Below, one piece after another: positions 1 through 32,289 of a stretch of DNA of 64,000 bases (its first letter is position 1; the number at the start of each line of letters is the position of its first letter). Under the pieces are notes generated by a model, which saw nothing but the letters and a program-made list of their open reading frames with translations, searched no databases and was not told the origin of the DNA. Source of the stretch: Artemia franciscana (lineage: Eukaryota > Arthropoda > Branchiopoda > Anostraca > Artemiidae); NCBI RefSeq assembly GCF_032884065.1, contig NC_088866.1:49627568-49691567 (forward strand), written 5' to 3'. The position numbers and the translations under genes are program-made.

Positions 1-640
1 ATGGATGATCTTAACGACCCACTTCTCCTAAAATATTATGCAAGGGCTCATTAGAATGAAAATTAAATGCTGTAGTGCCATTTTTAAGTCACCAAAAAGA
101 TTAGAGGGTAACTAGGCCCCTGCCCCTTTTTCCCAAAATCATCACTTCAAAATTTTAAGTTATCTATTTTGCTCAATATAGTTGAAAAGCCCAATAACTA
201 CACCTTTGGATATATTATGACCCCCCTCCCCAAGGCTCCAGGAAGGAGGCCTTTAAATAAATTCCACCAGGATTTCTGCATGAATTAAGGCCAGATTTCC
301 TGACATTATTCAGGAAACTATCAAGAATTGACTTAAAAAACAAGTTTTCCATCTGAAAGCAAGGAACGACATTTAAACTTAAAACAAATAAAAATTATTC
401 CGTATAGCCTATGAATGGGATTCCCCCTCCTCAGTACCTCGCTCTCTGCGCTAAGGTTTGAATTTTGTCCCAATTTTTTAAGACTTACTCATGAAACACA
501 AGGGTCGTTTAATTAGAACAATAAGAAGCGTTTTTAGAAGTACTAAAAAAAAAATTAGCGTAAAGAGCGAGGTGTTGAAGAGGTGACATTGCTTTCAGTT
601 GAAAAAAACTTGTTTTTTTTTTTAATTTGATATTATAAGA
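1..640 (+). repeat. Interspersed repeat R1, truncated copy at window edge
   Basis: This stretch follows, with divergence, the central and distal part of the R1 family seen fully at 1897-3530. It has the same order of landmarks: a 'cacc/gacc-aaaaa' segment followed by 'ggagggcaac-tagg', an 'aaagtaaggagcgac'-like block, 'cctcgctctttacgct', then its inverted counterpart 'agcgtaaagagcgagg'. It begins outside the window. No open frame of note; the family looks non-coding. Confidence 0.6.
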
Positions 641-1192
641 ATTGTTCATCGGGTTGCCAAGGAACTAAGAAATTGTTGAATAAAAACAACTTACGAAGGT
701 TTTAAGTATAAGATCATTTCTGCGAAGAGGAAAAAAAATTTCAAATATACGGATCGCACGGATTGGGGTAATTTTCCGTTCGGGAATTTTCCAGGCTGGA
801 ATCAGATTTTTGGACTAAGCCTGTAGTATGAGTTTTGCAAGGTGAAACTCCTTGTTAAGTCCTTACCGAGGGTGTTAAGTCCTCTTATTAAGGAAATATT
901 TTGAATTCAACGCAAAAAATATATTGCGTTGCTTATCTGTTAGGGAGGGGAGGTGTTGAATCAATATTCCGTTAAAATATTTGTTCATGAGGTTCCTTTG
1001 AAAAGTGTGAAAATTTTAACCCTTGAAATTAATTTGGTATTTCAGACCCCTGAATCCCTAGAAACATTTTATGTGGTGCACTTTTTTAGGAATCACCATC
1101 ATTACTGAAGCAGTATTATAGGAATAGTAAACTTGGATTTGAAAACAAACATGAATTAATGAGATGGCAGCAGCTCGCTCAAATTCAAAGGA

Positions 1193-1665
1193 TGCCTAGA
1201 TCAAACAGTTCTTAGTAACAAACTGTAAGTAAAGAGTGACCTTTGGCAATAGAAAGCGAAACTCTAAAAATAAAGAAGTTTTAATTACAATAAACACGTA
1301 TAGGTTTATTATTCATGGTTATTCTAATTATATAAAGTTTATTAATTTAAAATTTGTGGATTGAAATCTAATAGCTTGAAAAATTTGTATAATTTTAGAA
1401 AAAGGGGCTATTGACTTCAAAAAAAGTTTACAATTTGGTAAAAACCATACGATGAAATTTAACATATGCGTTGGAGAACTTTACAGCTTCTCTCTCAAAA
1501 TACAAAAATTGTACAGTGTTCCAGAGAAGGATGAACACATACGCATGTTTTTTTGTTTTTTTTTCTCCCAGAGGTGATTGCATCGAACCAGTAGTCGTAG
1601 AAAATTGGGAGGTAGTTTATCGAACGACAATTCATTCAAACAAAAATGAAAGAGCATTTATATAG
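1193..1665 (+). repeat. Interspersed repeat R1, 5' part of a diverged copy
   Basis: Starts with the R1 terminal segment 'gatcaaacagttc' and its small hairpin (here mutated to acagttc-ttagtaa-caaactgt), followed by the 'gagtgacc...caatag' block and the 'ggtgattgcatcga' block. It stops where the next R1 copy would be expected to continue. A short open frame at 1471-1665 is part of the repeat and not a gene. Confidence 0.6.
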
Positions 1666-1896
1666 TATCCCAGACGTTGCTAAACGTATAAAATTAACAA
1701 AAATATATTTCCAAGGGAAGTAAAGAGTGAAGTTGAAACTTGAAACCAACAAAAAAATATTACTTTCCTAACCTATCTAGCATATATCAATAAAACTAGC
1801 CCAAATAAATAAACTGGTAATATTTCCCTGTGTTTGTAGGATTATAGAAAACTAGCACTTTAATGAAAACACAAAAGCCAAGTATAAAAAACAAGA

Positions 1897-3530
1897 ATCA
1901 AACAGTTCATGGTAACGAACTGTAGTAAGGAGCGACCCGGCTCAATAGAAACCAAAACTCTAAAAAATGGAATTTTGATACCAATAGCTACATCAAAAGA
2001 ATTGCATTCTAATGCTTATTTTAAATATATAAGTTTCATCAAGTTTAGTCTTACGCACCAAAAGTTACGAGCCTGAGAAAATTTGTGTTATTTTAGAAAA
2101 TAGGGGGAAACACCCCATAAAAGTCATAGAATCTTAACGAAAATCACACCATCAGATTCAGCGTATCAGAGAACCCTACTGTAGAAGTTTCAAGCTCCTA
2201 TCTATAAAAATGTGGAATTTTGTATTTTTTTGCCAGAAGGCAGATCACGGATGCGTGTTTATTTGTTTTTTTTGTTTTTTTTTTCTTCTTTCTTTTTTCT
2301 TTTTCCCAGGGGTGATTGTATCGACCCAGTTGTCCTAGAGTGTTGCGAGAGGGCTCAATCTAACGGAAATGAAAAGTTCCAGTGCCCTTTTTAAGTGACC
2401 AAAAAAATTGGAGGGCACCTAGGCCCCCTCCCACGCTAATCATTTTCCCAAAGTCAACGGATCAACATTCTGAGATAGTCATTTTATTCAGCGTAGTCGA
2501 AAAACCTTATAACTATGTCTTTGGGGACGACTTACTCCTCCACAGTCCCTAGAGGCTACAAGTTACAAACTTTGACCAGTGCTTACATATAATAATGGTT
2601 ATTGGGAAGTGTACAGGTGTTTTCAGGAGGATTTTTTGGTTGGGGGGAGGGGTTGAAAAGAGGGGGATATACTGGGGGAACTTTCCATCGAGGAATTTGT
2701 CATGGGGGAAGAAAATTTCCATGAAGGGAGCGCAGGATTTACTAGCATTATTTAAAAAAAAACAATGAAAAAATAAATATGAAAAAGTTTTTTCAGCTGG
2801 AAGTAAGGAGCAGCATTAAAACTTAAAACGAACAGAAATTATTCCCCATATGAGGGGCTCACCTCCTCCTAATACCTCGCTCTTTACGCTAAAGTATTTT
2901 TAGTAATTTCAACTATTTATTCTACGGCTTTTCTGATTCAGGGGTCATTCTTAAAGAATTGGGACAAAATTGAGTGTAAAGAGCGAGGTATTAACGAGGG
3001 GACAAACCCCCTCATATACATAATAAAAATATAAGAATATAGAAGTTTGTTACGTAAGTTAATTCTTAACTTACGTATATTTTTTACTAATAAAAACGTC
3101 CGTTAAAAATTTAAAGTTCTAGTTGCCTTTTTAGGCAACCCAAAAAATGGAGGGCAACTAAGCCTCCTTCCCCACCCCTTATTTCTCAAAATCGTCTGAT
3201 CAAAACTAAGAGAAAGTCATTTAGCCAAAAAAAAGAATTAATATGCAAATTTCATTTTAATAATTTATGTCTGGAGAGCCAAAATCCAACATGCATTAAT
3301 TCAAAAACGTTCAGAAATTAAATAAAAAAACTAGTTTTTTAACTGAAAGTAAGGAGCGACATTAAAACTTAAAACGAACAGAAATTACTCTGTGTGTGAA
3401 AGGGGCTGCTCCCTTCTCAACGCCCTGCTCTTTACGCTAAAGTTTTTTACTGTTTAATAAAGTAGAATTGAAAGAAAGAGCCAAACTTTAGCGTATAGAG
3501 TGGGTATTAGTAACTTTCAGTACACAATCA
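1897..3530 (+). repeat. Interspersed repeat R1, near full-length copy
   Basis: About 1.63 kb. Order: terminal hairpin (acagttca-tggtaa-cgaactgt), 'aaggagcgacccggctcaatag', a central pyrimidine-rich tract at 2260-2310, 'ggagggcacctaggccccctc', 'gaacagaaattatt', an inverted pair built on 'ctcgctctttacgct', the junction 'cccctcatatac' near 3010-3018, a second 'ggagggcaac' block, and a last 'gaaagtaaggagcgacatt' block. The same order recurs at 22904-26617 and, reversed, at 52805-54402. No protein homology is visible. The class is unresolved. This copy supplies an unoccupied site for the Helitron at 24135. Confidence 0.75.
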
Positions 3531-3831
3531 AAATAGTATTGAAAACTTAGGCATAAAAATAATATGTTCAATTTCATTAAACAGAATACAAAATAATGGA
3601 TTGATTTATCAGGTAAAATCTCTTACAGAACTGTTTTATTTGTTTTCATTCTTTTTTGGATGCACAATGTTACGCATTGAGAGAATATTACGGTGGAATT
3701 GTCAAGTAAGTAATTTAAATAGGAAAGTATAATGATAAGTAATCCTTTTTTTTTAATATACAACTTTGAGCAGCTCCAGAACCACATGCCTACACGTCCC
3801 CAACCACTAAGTGGCAAGGGGTTGGCGTTAG

Positions 3832-4136
3832 GGGTGTAATTTTACATAGAGAAGAGGGGGCAAATGCCGTTCCCAGACCTCAAAATTTTCAAGACCCTAG
3901 TTTGCCCCCTTCCCTGCCAAAATACAGTTTCTCCAAAAATGTTGTCAAAATTAACATAAGCCTGGATAATTAAAGCATCCACTGAAATAGGTCAGTTTTC
4001 TTTAGTATATCTTTACCTTTTTTATGACTATATGGCTCTTTTTTCAGTTTTCTCTGCCATTTTTACTTGATTTGAGAAAATTGGCTGCAACTTCCCCCCC
4101 CCCTCCCCCAGGATTTTGACAAAAATACGCCACTCG
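3832..4136 (+). repeat. Dispersed repeat R2 (copy also near 34285-34560)
   Basis: The run of segments 'caaatgcc', 'ccaaaaatnttg', 'aacataagcctgna', 'cagttttcttt', 'gtatatctttacctttt', 'gagaaaattgg' and a terminal 'aggatnttnacaaaa' is shared in order and orientation with 34285-34560. No coding capacity. Probably a short DNA-transposon derivative, but I could not fix its ends. Confidence 0.55.
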
Positions 4137-5570
4137 TTCTTGGTATGGACTTAGTGATATACTAAGAATGTTGTTGCAAACCATGAACTGGATGACCTCT
4201 GTTCCTTTTTGAGTAAAAATGCTTGGCAAAATATCTTCCCGGGACGTGCTGAAAAAAATGAGTGCATAAATCTTACAAAAACAGTTGAAATTATCTGAAA
4301 ATGAACATATAAAGGGGAAAAAACCGTGATGGAAAAAAGCAAGCGGGAATCACATGCAAGACACTCTAGTTTGAAGTCCAATGCTGTACTAACAGAACCA
4401 CGCCTCTAACAACCTAATTTAGTATTTTTGGGTTCGTCCCTTAATTGCGTTGCTTATTAAGGGGGCTTGGAGAACGAACATGCATGAGGTGTTCTTGCAA
4501 ACCACCGGACCATAATTATTACAATAGTGATATCATTTTATTCTTTCAAGCTTTTCTACTCAAAAAGTGAAACCAAAAATTGTTTTTAGTGCTATATCAC
4601 ACTTAGGGGATGGTAGAATTGATAAAAATCACGTAGCAATAGTTTTCAAATCAGCCATTAAAAATTACTCTAAAAAGTTCTGGTAGGCCCCTAATACCAG
4701 CTTTGTCACTTGAAACAAGGAACCAAAAGTGGCGTTTTTAATGCATTTGGAACTTGCTGATGGTGGAATTTATAGGAAGGACGTAGATATCAGCAATACG
4801 TTTTGTATGAGCTATTAAGAATCTGTCTAAAATACCTGCGATACCAGTACGCCAAATAACAATGCGCCCATACCGATACGGGACCGATACAACGTACAGC
4901 ACTTTCCCCAGAAACTATGGAGGGTCATATTATTGCCAAAACCATAGATAACGAATCTTTGAACTATGCTGAACAAAATGGATATCTAAAAATTAATATT
5001 GGATAACTTTGAGGATGGGGTTTTCAGAGAGGAGGGCTAGTTGCCCTCAAATCTGTTTAGTATCTTAAAAAGGCCCTAGTAAATTTAATTTCCTTTGAAA
5101 TGAGCCATTGAACATCTCTCTATGGTGTTCTGGTCAGTCGCTAGCCCTGGTGGAAAAAAGGAGACACTTCAGTGCTACCCATTCAAAAAAGTTATTTTCC
5201 TTGGTGTTCAAGGTGGAGGACTGTAATTATCCTGTTAAAGGTTTCAGACCATTCTGATTTCAATGGGGCACGTTTTATTTCGATCCGACACCATTTTAAA
5301 GGGTTTTCAGGCTCTTTTTTAAATCACCATAAATTTCTTTTCGCAATAAACTTTTACTGTTTTACCGAAAAGATTAACCAAAACAATAGTAACCATTACT
5401 GACTAAGTGTCAGATGGCAATTTTTCACGGCATTTTTTTTTTTTTTTTTTAATGCGTTTTTCAACCTTTGGTTACTATGGTCTGTGGTTAGCTCTTCACG
5501 AGGTTACGGCTACTGCTGCAATCATGACAAGCTCATAAGAATCTTGTGTGATTTCGTACGTGTCATACGT
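4137..5570. other. Intergenic stretch, nothing recognised
   Basis: AT-rich sequence without a coding exon I can support; the short open frames at 4044-4381 and 5172-5402 have no recognisable domain and no conserved neighbours. A T-homopolymer lies near 5430. Confidence 0.5.
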
Positions 5571-5572
5571 AC

Positions 5573-6270
5573 TAAAAACCAATTCCTCCTTCCTGTTTAT
5601 CCTTCACATACTTCCACACCCTAAACTAACACGTCCCTTCATTTCATTGCTATTTTTCTTTGTCTTCTGACCACAGATCTAGTTGTCCAGCCTGTTCATT
5701 TGCAATTCAATAGAATATTTACTGTTTCTTCGTTTTCTTTGGATGTTCGGAGTCATTTGTCATCTTTTGCAATTTTGCATGCGTCATGGATACTAAAAAC
5801 GATGCAAACACCCTTGAGGAAAAAATGATGCAATCTTGTTTTTTAAATATATACATTAATGGAACGTCCCTCGCATGAATTTCCTTCTTACATGAATTAA
5901 ATTCCTCTTCCCTGTTTATCCTTCATAGGGGCCTAACTAACTTATTGCATTCCAGGCTTTCCAGAAATTCAGGCGATAATTTATTCTGTCCTGCGTTCAT
6001 TGCATTCACTAAACACTTCTTTTTTGGGAAAAAAAAAATCAGGAATTCCAATTACATTAATTAGTTCTGATGTGAATTTAATTCCACCTTCCTGTTTAGC
6101 CTTAACATACTTACGCTCGCTAAAATAACACACTAAATTGGACATTTTGTTGTACAGCATTTGCGTTTGCAGTTAAATGAGATTTTTACTGTTTCTTGTA
6201 ACATACCCTGTTCTTTAGCTGTTCAAGGTAATTTGTCATTTCGTGTAAATTTCCATGCGTCATAAGTCAT
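5573..6270 (+). repeat. Three diverged tandem copies of a ~240-490 bp unit
   Basis: The blocks 'aattcctccttcctgtttatcctt', 'tttactgtttctt', 'catttgtcat' and 'catgcgtcat' occur in the same order at 5582-5790 and 6075-6265, with a shorter middle copy at 5895-5945. Non-coding. Confidence 0.5.
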
Positions 6271-6312
6271 ACGACCACCCCTGGGGAAAAAAAACCGCAG
6301 TATGGGCTTTAG

Positions 6313-6626
6313 AGCCGTCCTAGCCGAGTCGGTTTGTGCGCTGGGTTTGGGATCCTTTGTCTGAAAGGACGCGGGTTCGAATCCCAGTGTACCCAATTGT
6401 TCAGTTTGGGACGGGAGTCAGTGGCGTGACTCTGTAAGCTTAGCCAGAGTCGACCCACCTTTAAATGGGTACCTGGAGAAATCTGGGGAAGGTAAACAGG
6501 AAGGGTGTGCGAAAGCACAGGATGGTTGGCCCCCAACCCCCCATTGCACTTCCTGGCTGAAGGGCCAAGAAACGGAGATCAGCACCGCCGGTAGGGACTG
6601 TAAAGTCTAATGCCGTATCCTTTTTT
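6313..6626 (+). mobile_element. tRNA-derived SINE with 12 bp target-site duplication
   Basis: The 5' head resembles a type II (Leu/Ser-like) tRNA: an A-box-like 'tagccgagtcgg' at 6321, a variable-arm-like hairpin 'tcctttgtctgaaagga', and a perfect B box 'gggttcgaatccc' near 6373. The body has no open frame and ends in a T tract. The element is flanked by the perfect direct repeat tatgggctttag at 6301-6312 and 6627-6638, the footprint of target-primed insertion. The acceptor arms do not pair well, so it is a SINE and not a working tRNA gene. Pol III transcription is implied by the A/B boxes. Confidence 0.85.
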
Positions 6627-7031
6627 TATGGGCTTTAGGGGAGAGGGTTGAAGCTCTTCAGTACTTCTACAAACGATACTTTATTCGTGAAAATTCTATT
6701 TTATTTTGATAAATAAATGACGCTAAATGAGTCCTTTTTCATAAAACATTGCTAATCATGAGTAAAACCTTAATATAAAGATTGTGGGGTGAGAGGCAAA
6801 GCTAAGTAAAGTAAAAGTAAAGTAAAAAATGTTAGGTGCTTTCAAATGACAGTGAAACCGAAAAAAAATTATTCTGTGTATTAGAGGTCTGCCCTCTTCA
6901 CGTCAACTCCCTCTATTCATGCTAAAGTTTGACTTATTTCTCCAGGATTCCAAGAACAAATACTCTAATACAAGGGTAATGAGATATAAGTGCCTCCAGA
7001 ATGGAAGGACTTATTTAGGCGGATTTGCTTT

Positions 7032-7179
7032 CAGGGGTGTCGTTTGGTGAGGGGGAGGGCTGTTGCCCCCCCCCCCAATAAAGTAGAGAATTAATTATTA
7101 TATATCATATGTTCTTTGACTATCCGTATATAGACCCCTCTTGCCCCGTTCCAATAAAAATGCTGGAGATTCGCCCCTG
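7032..7179. mobile_element. hAT-type MITE, 148 bp, perfect 8 bp TSD
   Basis: Left end caggggtgtcg, right end cgcccctg, so the terminal inverted repeat is CAGGGGYG. The flanks are an exact duplication tttgcttt at 7024-7031 and 7180-7187. CAGGGG ends plus an 8 bp TSD are hallmarks of the hAT superfamily. The interior is non-coding. A relative lies at 27173-27331. Confidence 0.85.
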
Positions 7180-7593
7180 TTTGCTTTAAACATTAATATT
7201 TAGTTCAAAAATTTGGAAGGCAATCGACAAATGAAACACTTGCAACAACCCACTAACTGCAAATGTGATTTTAAAGGGACTGAGGGGGCACTTGCCCGGG
7301 TACAGGAATTTTAGCGGCGCGATATCTCTGATAAATAAAATAAATCATTTTGTATTTTTGAAATTTTGTTTTTATTAAAATGAAGTAGGGGCGCAATTGA
7401 CAGCAAGCATAAGCAAATTGAACCCAAAATTTATTTTTCTCATATCTTCATCATCATTCCTTGGAAATAAAAGAAAGTAGCAAAAACAGTAAAATATTGC
7501 GATGATTTAGATCCCATTCAATTATTCCACGGACTCGGATATATGAAAAAACATAATTTAATACCGTCACATTTCTCGATAGAAACGTTTCGA

Positions 7594-7878
7594 TGTGCTA
7601 GAATTAATCGTGCAATATGGAGATGAAGGGGTCTTCGCAAACGTAAGATTGGCCTATCAAATATTATTTGCAGTTGCAATGTCGGTGGCCAGTGTGAGTG
7701 GTCGTTCAATAAACTTAAGTCAACATTGAAGTACCTCAGATCAACTATGGGCCAGCATAAACTAAATGATTTAGCGTTAATGAGTATAGAACGCAAAGAA
7801 TTAGAGGAAATCAATTGGGGCGAAATAATCAATAATTTGGCAGAGGCTAAGGCAAGAAAAGTCAGACTAAATAAATAG
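7594..7878 (+). pseudogene. hAT transposase C-terminus (dimerisation domain), frameshifted
   Basis: From 7595 the frame reads VLELIVQYGDEGVFANVRLA and continues to an AMSVAS motif; a frameshift near 7690-7700 then joins to a frame running to TAG at 7876-7878 that contains WSFNKLKSTLKYLRSTMG and DLALMSIE. Both match the hAT C-terminal dimerisation signature (typically S-x-ERSFSKLK, YLRSTM, LALLSIE). Only this C-terminal tail of a normally ~600-residue protein is present, and it is out of frame, so it is a dead fragment. The 126-residue open frame on the opposite strand (7518-7898) is a shadow. A hAT-like end (ctaggaccgccact, reverse of AGTGGCGGTCCTAG) lies just downstream at about 7985-7998. 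Confidence 0.75.
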
Positions 7879-8219
7879 AAAATTTTGTTAATAAGCAAAA
7901 AATCTGCTAAAATTTGGCCTCAAACTTATTCGAAAACAAGGGGGGGTGTGTTAATCACGATTTTGCCCAGGGTGCAAGAGAGGCTAGGACCGCCACTATG
8001 TTTTATGTAAGGTCGCAAACTATCAAAATCAAATGTTGTATCTGACATTATCACGTATCTAAGATAACTTGGCAAAATCTATTTGCCAAGTTGTCTGAAA
8101 GGGAGGGGCAATTTGCCCTTGTTATCAGGCAATGTGGATCAGAATAATCAAAGTGTCGTCTATCAATTCTACTTCAGAGTTCCACTAATTCTCTCGTTGT
8201 TCCACTAATCCCCCCTTTG

Positions 8220-8960
8220 AGACCAAGCTTAGCAGGCAGCTTGCAACAATTATATCATATAATATACTAATATACCATATATAATCAATATGATATAAAA
8301 ATATAGCGTAATAAAAAAATTATAATATAATAACATGTAATATAATAAAATAGCATAACAAGAAAATATTATGTAATATAATGTACTATCGATCATACAG
8401 CAACAGGTATTAGCCTATAAAATTATATCAGATGTGTATAAAAGTTATATACGACCTTTAGGCACGGCAATGATAGCACTGTAGAAAAAAGAGTGGGGAC
8501 ATAAAAGGAACCCCCTTCGAAAACAAGATGGCATTTGTTCTTCGTGTTTTAACGTCACTTTTGCCGAGGGGCTACCCAATTGTCGCCACCTGCTTTACGT
8601 TTCGGAGCTCCAGATGTACCACACAATTCCGCCATGCCTGGCACAGTTCAGCCAAGGGCACTTTCGCCGCACACCACTTTGCTTTATTTCTGTAGGTTGG
8701 TGACTCCTTGCTCTTTGCTTTAGCTTTCAAACGCTTTTTATGTAAGAAAGCGACCCTCTTTGGTATTAGCCAAAATAAAAAAAAAAGTAAACATTGTTTG
8801 ATAGTAATTATATCCCTCAAAATAATCAAACTTTTAAATTTAATATAATATAAATTAATAAAATATAAATTAAAATAAATAATTTCTATTAAAATGTTGT
8901 TAAATTTAATGTATTAAAATTTTTAATAAAATATAAATTAAATAATTATATTTAATAAAA
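8220..8960. repeat. Low-complexity AT-rich tracts
   Basis: Two runs of near-pure A/T (about 8250-8400 and 8830-8960), mostly 'taatataat' and 'aaatataaatt' variants. The sequence between has no supported gene. Confidence 0.6.
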
Positions 8961-9754
8961 AATAATCAAACTTTTAAATTGATTCCAAATACATTTCTCC
9001 ATTGCACTAAAGTACAACAGAGGGGGGTGTTTTTCGATCATCCAGTAGCTGTGTGATGGCAGAGTCTCAAGGTCCAGGCTTTCCAGGCTTAAATAAGGAG
9101 TATTAAGGCTTAAAGATGAGCACCAAGGGGATAACAGCTCTGCTCTTATTTTGGAAAATTTTATATACAAAAACAGAAGACTAAATGTATCCCCTCTCCC
9201 TTTGGAAAACAGCACACAAATTAAACTTTTGCTCAAGTTGTTAGAAAAATAAAATCCCATCTTGGTCAAAAGGTTAAGAGAACAAAAATTACCCCGTATG
9301 GAAGAGGGCCTGGTACCCTTTCAGTCTTCTGCTGTAAATGTGAAACAAAAATATGTATAGCAAAGAATAATGTTGCGTATGCTACCATGGTGCCGCCTTA
9401 TTACACGAACTTAGTGCAAATGCACCAATTTTTAATAATTTATTTTTATAGCCTTAATTAACGTAATTTAATTAGAAATTCATAGCGAAATATCTGAACT
9501 ATAATTTCGTAATAATGTTGAGCTTGTGATAGAATTTTTCCGTGTTCTATGGTAATTTAGTTTGACTATTTACCTGTGGTTTTCGCTAGAAATTATTTAG
9601 TTACTTTTCTGCACTTGGATGTAGCACATGTTTCCAAGGCAGTTGTTCCGAGTGTAGCGAACATTTGTGAAAAATTTACAGTTTCGTTTATCCCAGTCTT
9701 CTTCTAGGAGGGCTAAGATATTTTTCTTCAGGCGCTGAATAAAGCACAACAAAG

Positions 9755-31520
<21,766 letters not shown>

Positions 31521-32048
31521 AAACGTAATTTCCTTAGACCCGCCTTCAAATTATTAGGCCCACCTTCAAATTATCAAATTAATATCAAGAAACAGACTAT
31601 TCTATCTGATGGAGTAAAATCAATCAAGAAGTTTTTGAAACTAAAATTTTAGAATAATTAAATGTCTAAAAGCCTCTTTATACTTGATAAAAGTGCAAGT
31701 AACATACCATTTTAATTCTTATCTTGATGCTAGATGAAAGTCAAATGGTATAAACTCTGTTCGAATTTGTAAAGTGTTAAATTTCCATCTTATGTGATTT
31801 AAAGTTGGTGCCAAACATATTGTTAAAGTAATGTGCCTTGATAATTAATGAAAAATCAGGGAAAATGTTTTTTTTTTGCGAATGTGTGACATTCTAGGTT
31901 TCGAAGTGCCTAAGAGGACAGTATAAGTGTTTGTGATTTTTTGTCGTTGATTGAATCTCGGGAGCCGTTGAAAGCACCACCCTGCAGTGTTGTACTTTTG
32001 TAAATAATACATTCCATTAAGTACAAATTGGTAGTTACTTGTTATAAG

Positions 32049-32054
32049 AATAAA
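32049..32054 (+). terminator. Poly(A) signal AATAAA of the Tret1-like gene
   Basis: The first canonical AATAAA well downstream of the stop, giving a ~0.55 kb 3' UTR (31521 to about 32070). On the other strand TTTATT at 32075-32080 gives a second AATAAA pointing the opposite way. Confidence 0.6.
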
Positions 32055-32289
32055 TAGTTCCAGGTAGAAATAGATTTATTATACAGTAATTACATGAAAA
32101 GTTTGTTGAGACTGTTTCGACTTTGGTAGCAGAGTGGATTGATGATCTCCTTGGCAATACGAAGCCCAGAGATCAATCACCGCTGCGACAACATTGGGAG
32201 ACAGGCTGCTTATCCCTGTAAAAAAGGTCCAGCATCTTAAACGTCGCTTCGCTACCCTAAGCGCTCTGAATGGATCTGGACATTTGTTT

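Noticed and set aside
6313-6395. Functional tRNA gene
   Set aside because: A and B boxes are good but the acceptor arms do not pair, a 230 bp tail follows and TSDs flank the whole unit, so it is a SINE.
7518-7898. 126-codon open frame on the - strand
   Set aside because: It is the shadow of the hAT transposase fragment, whose motifs read on the + strand.
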